A stretch of DNA of 40,873 bases from an uncultured Saprospiraceae bacterium (GTDB lineage Bacteria > Bacteroidota > Bacteroidia > Chitinophagales > Saprospiraceae). The stretch's first letter is position 1; each line of letters opens with the position of its first letter. Shown here in pieces: positions 15,735-24,805 of this stretch. The position numbers were made by a program, and so were the translations under genes. The DNA lies in assembly GCA_937921555.1 (NCBI GenBank), contig CAKZUV010000008.1:1-40873 (forward strand). The letters are read 5' to 3'. Under the pieces are notes generated by a model, which ran no database searches, had not been told where the DNA came from, and saw nothing but the letters and a program-made list of their open reading frames with translations.

Positions 15735-16580
15735 ATGTTTTCAAAAGGAATCCTTTATATTTTAATTGCGACCCTGTCCTTTGCCGTGATGAATGTCACC
15801 GCCAAAGACATCAGCAATCTGCCCGCTTTGCAAGTCGTCTTTTTCAGAGCCTTCGGGAGTTTTGTTTTTATCTTTCCGTATATGTTGTACAAACGGATTT
15901 CCATCATTGGACACCAGCCTAAATTCTTGTTGCTCCGGGGTATTGTAGGGGTTATTTCACTGGTAACTTTTTTTCTGGCGATTCAGCGAATCCCGCTGGG
16001 TTCTGCCATTTCGATTCGGTACTTGGGGCCAATTTTTGGTGCCGGACTTGCCGCTTATTTTCTAAAAGAAAAAATTAGCAAAGGCCAATGGATCAGTTTT
16101 GCCATAGCTTTTTCGGGCGTGATCATTCTGAAAGGATTTGATCTGCGGATTGATTTTATCAGCCTTGGACTGGCGATAACTTCCGCCGTTTTTGTCGGGA
16201 TGGTATTTGTGCTGATCCGTTTTCTTGGTGCCAGAGAACACTATCTGACCATCATTAATTATTTTATGGTCATTTGTATGCTGGTCGGTATTTGTTCTTT
16301 TCCGTGGTGGCAAATGCCGGTTGGCCGGGAATGGTTTTCTGTGATCAGTATCGGCATTTTTGGTTTGATCGGACAGGTATTTATGACCCGTGCTTTTCAG
16401 CTCGAAGAGACCAGTGTACTGGCTCCATTCAAGTACATGGAATTGATCTATGCCCTGATCCTGGGTTATTTTATTTTTGATGAGTCGTACCAACCGCTTG
16501 CCTTTGCGGGGATCATTCTGATTCTGGCAGGAATGCTATTAAATGTAGTTTTAAAAAATAAAAAATCCGATAATACTTGA
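15735..16580 (+). CDS. EamA/DMT-family transporter
   Basis: This is 281 residues with ten predicted membrane helices in two similar halves, the usual EamA drug/metabolite transporter layout. The first half contains LSFAVMNVTAKDISNLPALQVVFFRAFGSFV and the second AITSAVFVGMVFVLIRFLG. A late AFQLEETSVLAPFKYMELIYALILGYFIFDE is characteristic. The longer frame from 15687 overlaps the downstream side of the terminator and adds 16 residues of non-membrane sequence. ATG 15735 (MFSKGILYILI) gives a standard beginning. Substrate unknown; members export amino acids or small metabolites. Its stop codon lies in the loop of the following terminator. Confidence 0.9.
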   Translation: MFSKGILYILIATLSFAVMNVTAKDISNLPALQVVFFRAFGSFVFIFPYMLYKRISIIGHQPKFLLLRGIVGVISLVTFFLAIQRIPLGSAISIRYLGPIFGAGLAAYFLKEKISKGQWISFAIAFSGVIILKGFDLRIDFISLGLAITSAVFVGMVFVLIRFLGAREHYLTIINYFMVICMLVGICSFPWWQMPVGREWFSVISIGIFGLIGQVFMTRAFQLEETSVLAPFKYMELIYALILGYFIFDESYQPLAFAGIILILAGMLLNVVLKNKKSDNT

Positions 16581-16594
16581 GCATTATCGGATTT
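16563..16594. terminator. Bidirectional terminator between convergent genes
   Basis: AAATCCGATAAT (16563-16574) pairs perfectly with ATTATCGGATTT (16583-16594), an 12-bp stem with an 8-base loop that contains the EamA stop. A/T-rich flanks on both sides suit termination of both the EamA gene and the small minus-strand gene. Confidence 0.8.
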
Positions 16595-16603
16595 AGCGTT
16601 TAT

Positions 16604-16825
<222 letters not shown>

Positions 16826-16920
16826 CTAAGTACAAGGCATTTGGTTCTGTCGCACGAAGAAGGTTGATTGTCTATTAATTCTATAAAATTATGTGACAAA
16901 TTTTCGTGCCTTGTACTTAG
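16826..16920. repeat. 95-bp inverted-repeat element
   Basis: CTAAGTACAAGGCA (16826-16839) is the exact reverse complement of TGCCTTGTACTTAG (16907-16920). The right arm extends inwards as TTTTCG and the left arm resumes at CACGAA after a 15-base insertion, so the original arms were about 18 bp. There is no gene inside. It lies in the gap between the small membrane protein and the MFS gene. Confidence 0.6.
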
Positions 16921-17020
16921 TTGTTTGACATTACTAAAAAGTATTTGAAGGACAAAAGTTCAGACCAGACAAGGTTTTTTTACGGTTTCTTCACAATCAT
17001 TTTACGCAATCATTCCGGCA

Positions 17021-18196
17021 TTACTGCAAACGCTGCCTGAATCCCACCATCGCTCCCAGTCCCAATATCACGTACATCCAGGTTGGTGGTACAACTCCGG
17101 TCATCCAGGTGAGTAATTGAATACTGATAATTGTGATAGAAAATCCAATACAATTTACCAGCGTAAGTGCGGTACCTTTAATTTCCGGAGGTGCGTTATT
17201 GGCGACCAGTGTTGAAAATAGAGGAGAATCCGCGATGACGACCATTCCCCAAAAAAATAAAAACAATATAAATACAGGAAAAGAAAATTGAAAAAATAAA
17301 GGAGATAAGAAACAACAGATTCCGGATGCGAGTAGTGACAGACGGGCGATTTTTGCGGCACCGAATTTTAAGGATAATTGTCCGCTTATTATACAAGCCA
17401 GACCACCAGCGGCAATGACCCAGAAAGACCACCAGGAGATGTCCGGATTGGTAGCAGGATGAATGCTTGGATGCGTTGCGAGCATCACGGGAACAAACGC
17501 CCAGAATGCGTACAATTCCCACATGTGACCAAAATAACCGAAGGCAGCCGCCCGGAATCCAGGATACCGGAACACCTCAAAAACAGCTTTACCATTCAGG
17601 CGCTGACCAGGTTTACGATAAGGTCCATCCGGAATAAAAAGCCACATGATCAATCCACCAAAAGCAGCCAGACCAGAGGTCGTAACGATTACCGCAGGCC
17701 ACGACACACTTGCACTGGTGATCACTTTCAGTAAGTGGGGAAAGGCCGTTCCAATCACCAAAGCGCCTACCAGAAAGCCCAAGGACCGACCCAGTTTTTC
17801 CGCAAAATAGTCCGCCGATATTTTCATTCCAACCGGATAGATACCCGCCAGAAAAAACCCGGTAATAAATCTTAAAATCACCAGACTTCCAAAGGTATTT
17901 CCAGACCAGGTAATTCCCAGATTTGCCAACGCACCGACGAGGGAACAAAACAAAAAAACCAGAGAAGGAGAAAATCGGTCGGCGAGAGAAAACCAGGCAA
18001 ACAACAAAGTTCCTGCAATAAATCCAAATTGCACGGCTGAAGTCAATCCACCCAGCGCTTTCGAGGATAATTGAAAATCAATAATCAGATTATTCATCAC
18101 CCCATTACTGGCAAACCAAAGCGAAGTACAGCAAAATTGGGCCACCACAATTACCGGAAGCACATAACCCGGAACGGTAATTTTTTTGGAAGTCAT
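17021..18196 (-). CDS. Major facilitator superfamily transporter
   Basis: This is 391 residues with twelve predicted membrane helices. MFS marks include the loop between helices 2 and 3 (LADRFSPSLVF), the helix 4-5 region (RFITGFFLAGIYPVGMKISADYF) and GRSLGFLVGALVIGTAFPHLL. The second half contains SLKFGAAKIARL and ALTLVNCIGFSITIISIQLL. The longest frame begins with a TTG twelve codons upstream; ATG 18194-18196 (MTSKKITVPGYVLP) is the better start. It resembles cyanate/nitrate-type or sugar-phosphate-like MFS permeases only loosely, so I leave the substrate open. The following vanadium-haloperoxidase-like gene is on the same strand but 68 bases away. Confidence 0.9.
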   Translation of the reverse strand: MTSKKITVPGYVLPVIVVAQFCCTSLWFASNGVMNNLIIDFQLSSKALGGLTSAVQFGFIAGTLLFAWFSLADRFSPSLVFLFCSLVGALANLGITWSGNTFGSLVILRFITGFFLAGIYPVGMKISADYFAEKLGRSLGFLVGALVIGTAFPHLLKVITSASVSWPAVIVTTSGLAAFGGLIMWLFIPDGPYRKPGQRLNGKAVFEVFRYPGFRAAAFGYFGHMWELYAFWAFVPVMLATHPSIHPATNPDISWWSFWVIAAGGLACIISGQLSLKFGAAKIARLSLLASGICCFLSPLFFQFSFPVFILFLFFWGMVVIADSPLFSTLVANNAPPEIKGTALTLVNCIGFSITIISIQLLTWMTGVVPPTWMYVILGLGAMVGFRQRLQ

Positions 18197-18264
18197 AACA
18201 AATCTGGATAGAGGAACCTCACCGGAGCACAACCGCCGGAGTAACGTTCAATGTTGAGTACTGT

Positions 18265-19611
18265 TTATTTTTTTGTTTCCAAATTTGCCATGACAAACTC
18301 ACCTACTTTTTTCCCCTGATCTACCCCGTATTCGATGGCGGGTCGGTAATGAATTCCACCGTATAACCGGCTAATCGCCGCTTCTTCCGAAGCTGCCAGA
18401 AACGAATCAAAGGTGCGCGGTGGCAAACCAAATTCCACTTCCGTACTATCCACAAACGAAAATTCTGATCCCAATTTGTCGGTCAATACAACGGCTGCGG
18501 CAGTTGAGATAACAGAATGCCCACTGGTATGTTCCGGAAAGGGAGGTGTTTGCAGTAGTGGTAACCAGGACTCATCGAAGGAACCGTTGATAACCGTTTC
18601 AGGACGAGTAAGATTACTGTTATACTTTTCATCCCAGCAACTAATAAACCCATCAAAGAGCGCAATGGCCACCATGGTATAAACCTCGGTAGAAGCCATG
18701 ATGTCCAGGTTGGATTGCCGGGTAGCCGTGCGGGTAATACCCATCCAGTGACCACCGGGCGTAATTTTCTTGGTCGCGTACATCACGTGTCCCACCGTAT
18801 GACTCACGTAGGGATTACAATCCCAGAAACTGGCAATTTCAATTTCTTCTTCGCTCGCATTTTTCACTACCTCGTACACTTCCATCAATTCCTGATAAAA
18901 CTTACTCCCCTTTTTCATATCAAATTTGGTCGGGGGCAGGGGTTGAAACTGACGGGCCGAATCCAGCACCATCGTCCTGATCTTATTCCAGTGTGGTTCG
19001 ATACCATCCATGTAAGCAGGAGGGGTTGGCGTCCAGCGTCCCGGTTCGTCTTCCACCGAATACCGGGGATAAGTTCGGGTCTGTTTATAAAGATCTCCGT
19101 CACTCCAGGCCATGATATGGGCACTCACCGCATCTCCATAAGCAACAGACCGGTCAAAAATATCTTTGGGCACATTCATCGCGGCGAACTTGTCATTTAT
19201 TTCCTTCCGGAAATCTTCCATTTTCTGTTCTGAAAAAATGAAATTCTGTGCCGTTTTTAAAAAGGCATGAATGGCCGCTACTTCAAAATTATAAGGTTGG
19301 TCCTTCGCTGGTTCGGGTGCTGGATTCAATTCCTGTAATTGTCCGGCCAGGGTTTTATATTCCGGGTATCCATGACGCAGGGTTTCATAGGCAGCTACCA
19401 GCGGGTAGACATAATTCCGGCTTGCGACGGGAGGAGAAAAAATATCATGGACAATAATATCCGTTAATTTTTTAACCGATTGATCCAGCAATATCGGGTT
19501 ACGGGTCGCTTCGACGTCGTACCCCTTTTCGGCTGTGTCCCCAGACGGATTTTTACATCCCGTTCCGATTAATACCATGATTAAAAAAATAAATCCACTC
19601 AGACGAATCAT
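18265..19611 (-). CDS. Vanadium-dependent haloperoxidase/PAP2-like lipoprotein
   Basis: This is 448 residues with a lipoprotein signal (lipobox Cys19), so envelope-anchored. It has the acid phosphatase/vanadium haloperoxidase fold motifs near the C terminus: K-x6-RP (KYNSNLTRP), then EHTSGHS in place of PSGH, then SR-x5-H (SRLYGGIH). In classical haloperoxidases the last motif continues with an Asp four residues after His; here that position is Ala (HYRPAIE). Many Bacteroidota carry such lipoproteins of unknown activity, either halide oxidation or phosphate ester hydrolysis. Single gene with its own -7 element. Confidence 0.88.
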   Translation of the reverse strand: MIRLSGFIFLIMVLIGTGCKNPSGDTAEKGYDVEATRNPILLDQSVKKLTDIIVHDIFSPPVASRNYVYPLVAAYETLRHGYPEYKTLAGQLQELNPAPEPAKDQPYNFEVAAIHAFLKTAQNFIFSEQKMEDFRKEINDKFAAMNVPKDIFDRSVAYGDAVSAHIMAWSDGDLYKQTRTYPRYSVEDEPGRWTPTPPAYMDGIEPHWNKIRTMVLDSARQFQPLPPTKFDMKKGSKFYQELMEVYEVVKNASEEEIEIASFWDCNPYVSHTVGHVMYATKKITPGGHWMGITRTATRQSNLDIMASTEVYTMVAIALFDGFISCWDEKYNSNLTRPETVINGSFDESWLPLLQTPPFPEHTSGHSVISTAAAVVLTDKLGSEFSFVDSTEVEFGLPPRTFDSFLAASEEAAISRLYGGIHYRPAIEYGVDQGKKVGEFVMANLETKK

Positions 19612-19629
19612 AATGCTAATTTTTTTTCA

Positions 19630-19637
19630 CAAAGTTA
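19630..19637 (-). promoter_or_regulatory. -7 element of the haloperoxidase-like gene
   Basis: The minus strand reads TAACTTTG, an exact TAnnTTTG match, 19 bases ahead of the ATG, implying a very short leader. No clear -33 was found. Confidence 0.5.
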
Positions 19638-19684
19638 CGAAACTATTCTATGCTTAATGCTTGAATTTTAGCTTATCACACGCT

Positions 19685-21685
19685 CTATTCTCTGATTTTT
19701 ACGGTTAATTTACGCCAGTTAGCGGGAATTTTCACCGCTCCTCTTTCAAGTCCCTGATTTGTAATATCCAATCCACCAAAACCAAATAAGACCGCCTGCA
19801 ACATCCCGCCCGCACCGGTGGCAAAGTAGGGATTGGTTCCTCCGGCTGTTTCAGAAATAACGCCAAAGGGTGGCACCTGATTAGGCCGGAAACCCTTGAT
19901 AAAAAGATCATAGGCTTTTTCAGTATCTCCCAGCCGGTGGTGAATAATCGATAGCACCGAATATCCCATAGCGGGACCATTGGGAGAAATTTTACCTTCG
20001 TAGTACGCCAGATTTTTTCGCATCGGTGCTTCGTCGGTAATGAGTTTTAACGGAAAAGTCAGCAAATTCACGTCCGCCTGTTTGATGGGTTCTCCCTCGT
20101 AAGTGGCGTGCTCGCGCACCGTACCGTCCGCCATTTTCAGGATGGGAATCCGGTCGGCTGTTTTATTCCATACGGGATTTGGAGTCACCCCTAATACGTT
20201 GGCGGCCTCGGTCGCATATTGTAAAGACAGTATTGCAACTGCGTTAGTAAACGCATTGTCATCTACATTTTCAGCCCATTCGTCGGCGGCTACTACGTTG
20301 TTAATGTGAAGTTTTCCATCCGCGCCTTCTTCTACCCTTGAGGTCCAGAAATCCGCAATTTCCCGCAACATCGGATAGCCCCGGGTCGTCAGCCATTCGC
20401 GGTCTCCGGTCACCTGATAGTACTTCCAGACCGCCCAGCCGATACATCCGGAAATGTGTTGTTCAAATGGTCCGGTCAACGCCCAGACCGGCGTATCCTC
20501 CGAACCGTCGCCAGCAGATTCCCAGGGAAACATCGCGCCGTCGTATCCGTGCGCAAAAGCGTTTTGCCGGGCGGCGTCCAGTCTCTCAAAACGGTATTCC
20601 AGCAGTGACCGGGCAATCTCAGGTTGTAAAGCCAGCAACGGTGGATACATCCATAACTCGGTATCCCAAAAAACGTGTCCATTGTACCCCAGCCCGGACA
20701 ATCCCATCGGACTGAGACTGTACGCTGTTCCCTTACGGGCAAAAGAATACAGGTGATAAATGGCAGCTCTCACATCCCGCTGTACGGATACATCGCCCTC
20801 AATCTCCACGTCACTTTCCCAGAGTTTTTCCCAGGCGGCGTAGTGTCTGCTCAGCAAACGATCCCGGCCTTCGAGGGCGGCGAAGATGGTCAGTCGCTCC
20901 GCTTCGTTGTGCGGGTCTTCGTAGTGTTCCGTACTACAAGCAGAGGCAACGACCGAAAAACGATACCTTTCACCCGCTTTTAGTTTTTTATGAAACTTGG
21001 TAAGGTGCCGGTTATAGTCCCAGTCTTCGTGGATCAGATCTGGTTCTGCTCCGTGTTTTTCCGAAAAAATAAAACTGTTGGAAACGGCCAGTTTGTGTTT
21101 TCCGGACGGGCTGTTTCCGACGGAGGTCATCAGGGGAATTTTTACATGCGGACGGTCAATTTCGGCGTAGTAATTTTTAACTTCCGTCAAATGATTGGGG
21201 GCTTCGATGACACTCATGGGCGTAATCATCAGATCCTCGCGGGCCGTAATTTCTACGGTAATCAGCGCGGTATAGGGCAAGTGCCGGAGTGCCATGATTT
21301 CGTGCCGGACGGTCGCCTTGTTGACAGCGGTGAACGTGGTAAGCAGCACCGCTTTTTTCATGTCAAGAGTTTGGGCATAATCGCTGATATTGGAGGGGCC
21401 GATCCGTTGCCCGTCCACGTCGAGGTCCATGTTAACGTGATTGAAGGTTTTTAAAATATTAGATACCCTGCCCCGCTGATAAAAATCATAGACGCCATTG
21501 AGGACCACATCGGCTACTTTGAGTGGTTCGGGGGAAGATACGATACCCACCATTCCGTTGGCAACAGTTACTCCATAATATTCGTTTGGATCGATATCCT
21601 GAGCGGTAATCATCCACCCGTCGTCCGATTGAGCAGACAACATCTGACATCCGGCTAATAAAATAATTAATAATGTCTTGTACAT
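19685..21685 (-). CDS. Secreted GH65 family enzyme, probable alpha-glucoside (kojibiose-type) hydrolase
   Basis: This is 666 residues with a signal peptide (cleavage probably after about 18, LSAQS). The N-terminal beta-sandwich covers about 20-270 and the (alpha/alpha)6 barrel starts near 300. Barrel motifs include NGHVFWDTELWMYPPLL at 335-351 and AADEWAENVDDNAFTN at 466-481, with general acid Glu469 by homology. Phosphorylases of this family have a His-Ser-rich phosphate loop late in the barrel. Here the segment reads VISETAGGTNPYF at 609-621, with Glu612 well placed as a general base. Spacing resembles the Flavobacterium johnsoniae GH65 kojibiose hydrolase (acid and base near 472 and 616, from memory). 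I therefore infer hydrolysis, not phosphorolysis. Confidence 0.88.
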   Translation of the reverse strand: MYKTLLIILLAGCQMLSAQSDDGWMITAQDIDPNEYYGVTVANGMVGIVSSPEPLKVADVVLNGVYDFYQRGRVSNILKTFNHVNMDLDVDGQRIGPSNISDYAQTLDMKKAVLLTTFTAVNKATVRHEIMALRHLPYTALITVEITAREDLMITPMSVIEAPNHLTEVKNYYAEIDRPHVKIPLMTSVGNSPSGKHKLAVSNSFIFSEKHGAEPDLIHEDWDYNRHLTKFHKKLKAGERYRFSVVASACSTEHYEDPHNEAERLTIFAALEGRDRLLSRHYAAWEKLWESDVEIEGDVSVQRDVRAAIYHLYSFARKGTAYSLSPMGLSGLGYNGHVFWDTELWMYPPLLALQPEIARSLLEYRFERLDAARQNAFAHGYDGAMFPWESAGDGSEDTPVWALTGPFEQHISGCIGWAVWKYYQVTGDREWLTTRGYPMLREIADFWTSRVEEGADGKLHINNVVAADEWAENVDDNAFTNAVAILSLQYATEAANVLGVTPNPVWNKTADRIPILKMADGTVREHATYEGEPIKQADVNLLTFPLKLITDEAPMRKNLAYYEGKISPNGPAMGYSVLSIIHHRLGDTEKAYDLFIKGFRPNQVPPFGVISETAGGTNPYFATGAGGMLQAVLFGFGGLDITNQGLERGAVKIPANWRKLTVKIRE

Positions 21686-21762
21686 AACTTTTTATTTTTA
21701 ATATTGAATTTTTTCAACATAAAATTTAGTAAAATCACAAAATAATGATTAATTTAAAAATC

Positions 21763-21844
21763 TTAGGAATGGCAAATAAATAATTGCAGAGTGAGGCAAA
21801 AAGAGGAAGTATAGAATCGTATTTTATTTATTTAACATTCCTTA
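21763..21844. repeat. TTAGGAATG-ended intergenic element, copy A
   Basis: An 82-bp element runs from TTAGGAATG to CATTCCTTA (terminal inverted repeats of 9 bp with one mismatch). The centre AGAGGAAG and the right part TCGTATTTTATTTA align with a second copy at 27748-27820. It sits between the divergent GH65 and retropepsin genes. Confidence 0.7.
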
Positions 21845-21872
21845 GCACCTGCCTTCTCAAAAAAATATTTTC

Positions 21873-23105
21873 ATGGGTAATTTGTTAAAATATCTGCTGT
21901 TATTTTTCCTCATTTTTTCAGTGACTGATCTGCCAGCACAGGATATTTTTAGCTTTACGGGTAACCGAAAAAAGATTGAAATTCCATTTCAGTATAAGAA
22001 TAATTTTATTCTCGTTAAAATTAAACTTAACAATTTTATTCCGCTCACTTTTATTTTTGATACCGGCGCCGAATACACCATTCTGGCAAAGAAAAGCTTT
22101 ACTGATTTATTAGGAGTGAATTATGACCGGGAATTTAAACTGATTGGTGCGGATTTAAAAACAACGATTGTAGCACACCTGGCCAAGAATATTGATATTT
22201 CTTTGCCCGGCGTAAAAGCGCGCAGCCAGAATATATTGGTGCTTGATAAAAATTATTTTAATTTTGAAGAGTACGCCGGTGTGCCCGTAGACGGAATTAT
22301 CGGGTCAGATATTTTCAGACATTTTATTGTTAAAATTGATTACCGAAGTAAAAAAATCACCCTGATTGATCCGGGGCGCAGTAAAAAACCAAGAGGCTAC
22401 GAAAGTTACCCAATCAATGTAAAAGCGGGAAAACCTTATTTAACCAACAAGATACAATTGCGTGATTCGGTAGATATCTCCGCTGACTTTTTAATTGATA
22501 CAGGAGCCGGATTATCCCTGCTTTTGTATACGAATACGCATCCCGACTTTATGCTTCCCACGACTACGGTCACCGGAAATATCGGGATGGGGCTGGGAGG
22601 ATTTATGAAAGGATATCTCGGAAGAATAAAAAAATTACATCTGGATCCGTTTGCTTTTTCGGACATCATCACCAATTTTCAGGAATTTCCGACGGCTACT
22701 CCTGACGCTGCATTTGTGATACAAAGGGACGGGATTATAGGTAATGGAGTCCTTAGCCGGTTTACCGTCATGATTGATTATAACCGCTCGCTCCTGTACC
22801 TGAAACCGAGGAAAAAGTACAACCGTAATTTTTCGTACGACCGCAGTGGTATTGTGACCATCGCCAGCGGACAAAGATTGAATACCTATGAAATCAGAGA
22901 GATCATTCCTAATTCTCCCGCTGACAAAGCCGGACTATTACCCGGAGACCAACTGGTAAAAATCAGCGGTTTGCCACGATTATTTATGGACTTGCCTTCG
23001 ATCAATAAAAAGCTCAGAGGTAAAGTCGGTAAGAAAATTAAGGTGGTGGTCAGAAGAAACGGCGTACGTAAAGTTTTTCACTTCCAGCTTAAAGATCTTA
23101 TCTGA
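21873..23105 (+). CDS. Secreted retropepsin-like aspartic protease with PDZ domain
   Basis: This is 410 residues with a signal peptide (1 to about 22, LPAQD). Two retropepsin half-sites are present: FIFDTGAEYTIL with Asp63 and FLIDTGAGLSLL with Asp209. Each is followed by a hydrophobic-Gly partner (GIIGSDIF and GIIGNGVL), so one chain can form the active site. A PDZ domain lies at about 330-405 (NSPADKAGLLPGDQLVKISG). This arrangement is common in Bacteroidota periplasmic proteases of unknown target. It converges with the next gene, with a single base between the two stop codons. Confidence 0.88.
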   Translation: MGNLLKYLLLFFLIFSVTDLPAQDIFSFTGNRKKIEIPFQYKNNFILVKIKLNNFIPLTFIFDTGAEYTILAKKSFTDLLGVNYDREFKLIGADLKTTIVAHLAKNIDISLPGVKARSQNILVLDKNYFNFEEYAGVPVDGIIGSDIFRHFIVKIDYRSKKITLIDPGRSKKPRGYESYPINVKAGKPYLTNKIQLRDSVDISADFLIDTGAGLSLLLYTNTHPDFMLPTTTVTGNIGMGLGGFMKGYLGRIKKLHLDPFAFSDIITNFQEFPTATPDAAFVIQRDGIIGNGVLSRFTVMIDYNRSLLYLKPRKKYNRNFSYDRSGIVTIASGQRLNTYEIREIIPNSPADKAGLLPGDQLVKISGLPRLFMDLPSINKKLRGKVGKKIKVVVRRNGVRKVFHFQLKDLI

Positions 23106-23106
23106 A

Positions 23107-24615
23107 TCAGAGCCTTGCCAGTAACATGTTCCACAATTTCTCGTACGGAATTACTTCCAGTTCCAGGATAAATCCCCGGTACCGGAAAGGTCTTTCAATC
23201 AAACGATCATAGTATTTATCGGTATTGGTCAGATAATTTTTATTATAATCTGCTTTAGGTAGTTGCTGTAATAAGCGAATGAATTGGTTGACCCGATAAT
23301 ATTCGTCTTTTTTCAACTGCCGGTTTGCGTAGGATTTAAGCCGGTCGATTCTTTCCGAAACTGCATTATAACTTTTCTTTTCCAATAAAAACAATACTTG
23401 CGCCATAATTACCAGCACCGTAAATATCCGCTGATCTTTACTGTATAAAATGGGATCGTTAAGAAAGCGCTGTAACCGAAAGGCCTTGGTTCGCTGCGCC
23501 AGCATCACCGGATTTTTTTCGCCCATACTATCAATCAGATAGTTGAGATAATAATTATAGATTTTCCATTTTTCTTTGGTCAACTGGTTTAGTTTCTTAA
23601 ACTGATTATTGCCCGTTGCATCGTTATAGATGGCAATCGCATTCAAAAAATTATCCGTATGCAACGCCAGCAGCAGGTAATATTCCATAAAATCAAACCA
23701 GGTATCACTTCCCACCGGAAAGGAGGCCAGACATTTTTCCGCATTGCTTTTTCCGTTTTTCCAGTCTCTCAGATGCAGATAAGCCGACATCTTTTTTAAT
23801 TGAAATGTAGCTAATTTTTCATTTTGGTAAAAACGAGGATTCTCTTCTATATATCTCTCTGCTTTCGTACACACCTCCAGCATATTCTTGTAATCGTGTA
23901 ACATCTCGTAGCGGTAGGCCCAGACCAGGTACATATTATAGAGCACAAGAGGACTGTCATAAATTTCTGAAAGGCCAACCAGTGCTTCACAATACGTATC
24001 AATCCGTTCTTTGAGTTCTTCCGTTTTAGCGTGTGGACGGTGGTAATTCATGTAAACCCGCTGATAGAGTTCTTCGGAACGGATTTCTGCGTCCAGTACA
24101 TTCTGAAATTGTTTGCTATGTTGATCGTAGATTTCATAGTCTTTGATATTGTCCGAATCTGCGGCATATTTTCTTAAAATACGGGCACAATTGACGATTA
24201 CGTCCGCAAATTTAAATTTCAGGGCAGTGGTAAATATCTGTCGTGCCAGTGCCGCAGCGGTGTGTGGTGCGTTGTTACTCAGGAGAATTTTAACGAGAGT
24301 CCAGTCCTTGTTACAGGAAAAGTAAGCCCGGTCGTAGCCCGAAGCAGAAGGTAAATTTACATCCAGAAAGAACAGCGTATTAAGTAATCGCTTCCGGAAA
24401 CGGGATTTAAGCTGCCGGTATTTATCATCCGTAGGACTACAACCGTAGAGGTAGGTAGCCGCGTCCCGGTCATTTTTAAATTTACCAAGCATCAAAGCCT
24501 CATAAAATTCGTTGAATTTGCTTCCTTTATGTTTTAAAGAGTGGTCGTCAAAAATTTCGATCTTTTTGACTTTCTTTTTAGTAACAATTTTAGAAATTTC
24601 GATTAAGTTCTTCAT
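23107..24615 (-). CDS. Large all-helical protein of unknown function, divergent partner of the CHAT gene
   Basis: This is 502 residues with no signal peptide and no catalytic motif I can name. The N-terminal 60 residues are basic with a KKKVKKIEIF run. The rest is a chain of amphipathic helices with TPR-like spacing and many aromatic residues (for example YNMYLVWAYRYEMLHDYKNMLEVCTKAERYI). The frame can start further up at a TTG; ATG 24613-24615 (MKNLIEISK) is preferred. It is divergent from the CHAT-TPR gene, with 190 bases between the two starts, so the pair may share control and function. A scaffold or adaptor role is a guess. Confidence 0.8.
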   Translation of the reverse strand: MKNLIEISKIVTKKKVKKIEIFDDHSLKHKGSKFNEFYEALMLGKFKNDRDAATYLYGCSPTDDKYRQLKSRFRKRLLNTLFFLDVNLPSASGYDRAYFSCNKDWTLVKILLSNNAPHTAAALARQIFTTALKFKFADVIVNCARILRKYAADSDNIKDYEIYDQHSKQFQNVLDAEIRSEELYQRVYMNYHRPHAKTEELKERIDTYCEALVGLSEIYDSPLVLYNMYLVWAYRYEMLHDYKNMLEVCTKAERYIEENPRFYQNEKLATFQLKKMSAYLHLRDWKNGKSNAEKCLASFPVGSDTWFDFMEYYLLLALHTDNFLNAIAIYNDATGNNQFKKLNQLTKEKWKIYNYYLNYLIDSMGEKNPVMLAQRTKAFRLQRFLNDPILYSKDQRIFTVLVIMAQVLFLLEKKSYNAVSERIDRLKSYANRQLKKDEYYRVNQFIRLLQQLPKADYNKNYLTNTDKYYDRLIERPFRYRGFILELEVIPYEKLWNMLLARL

Positions 24616-24675
24616 ATAGAGTTGTTCTTGTAAAACACTGTCACAAATTAACAAAATTCATAACGTTTTACCCTG

Positions 24676-24683
24676 TATTTTTG
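24676..24683 (+). promoter_or_regulatory. Candidate -7 element of the CHAT gene
   Basis: TATTTTTG matches TAnnTTTG on the plus strand. It would give a leader of about 115 bases before the ATG at 24806. No distinct -33 element was identified. Confidence 0.35.
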
Positions 24684-24805
24684 TTACTTTTTTCCTTTAC
24701 TTTAAAAAAAATCGTGTCACCAAATTGGGTTCATACGCTAAAACTTCGTTAAGGATTATGTTTTGTGTCTAAGTATCACTACATTAGATGTACATACACT
24801 TAAAC

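Noticed and set aside
20338-20756. Plus-strand ORFs of 100-125 residues inside the GH65 gene
   Set aside because: They are shadows on the complementary strand of a well-supported gene, rich in Arg, Ser and Pro as expected from reversed codons.
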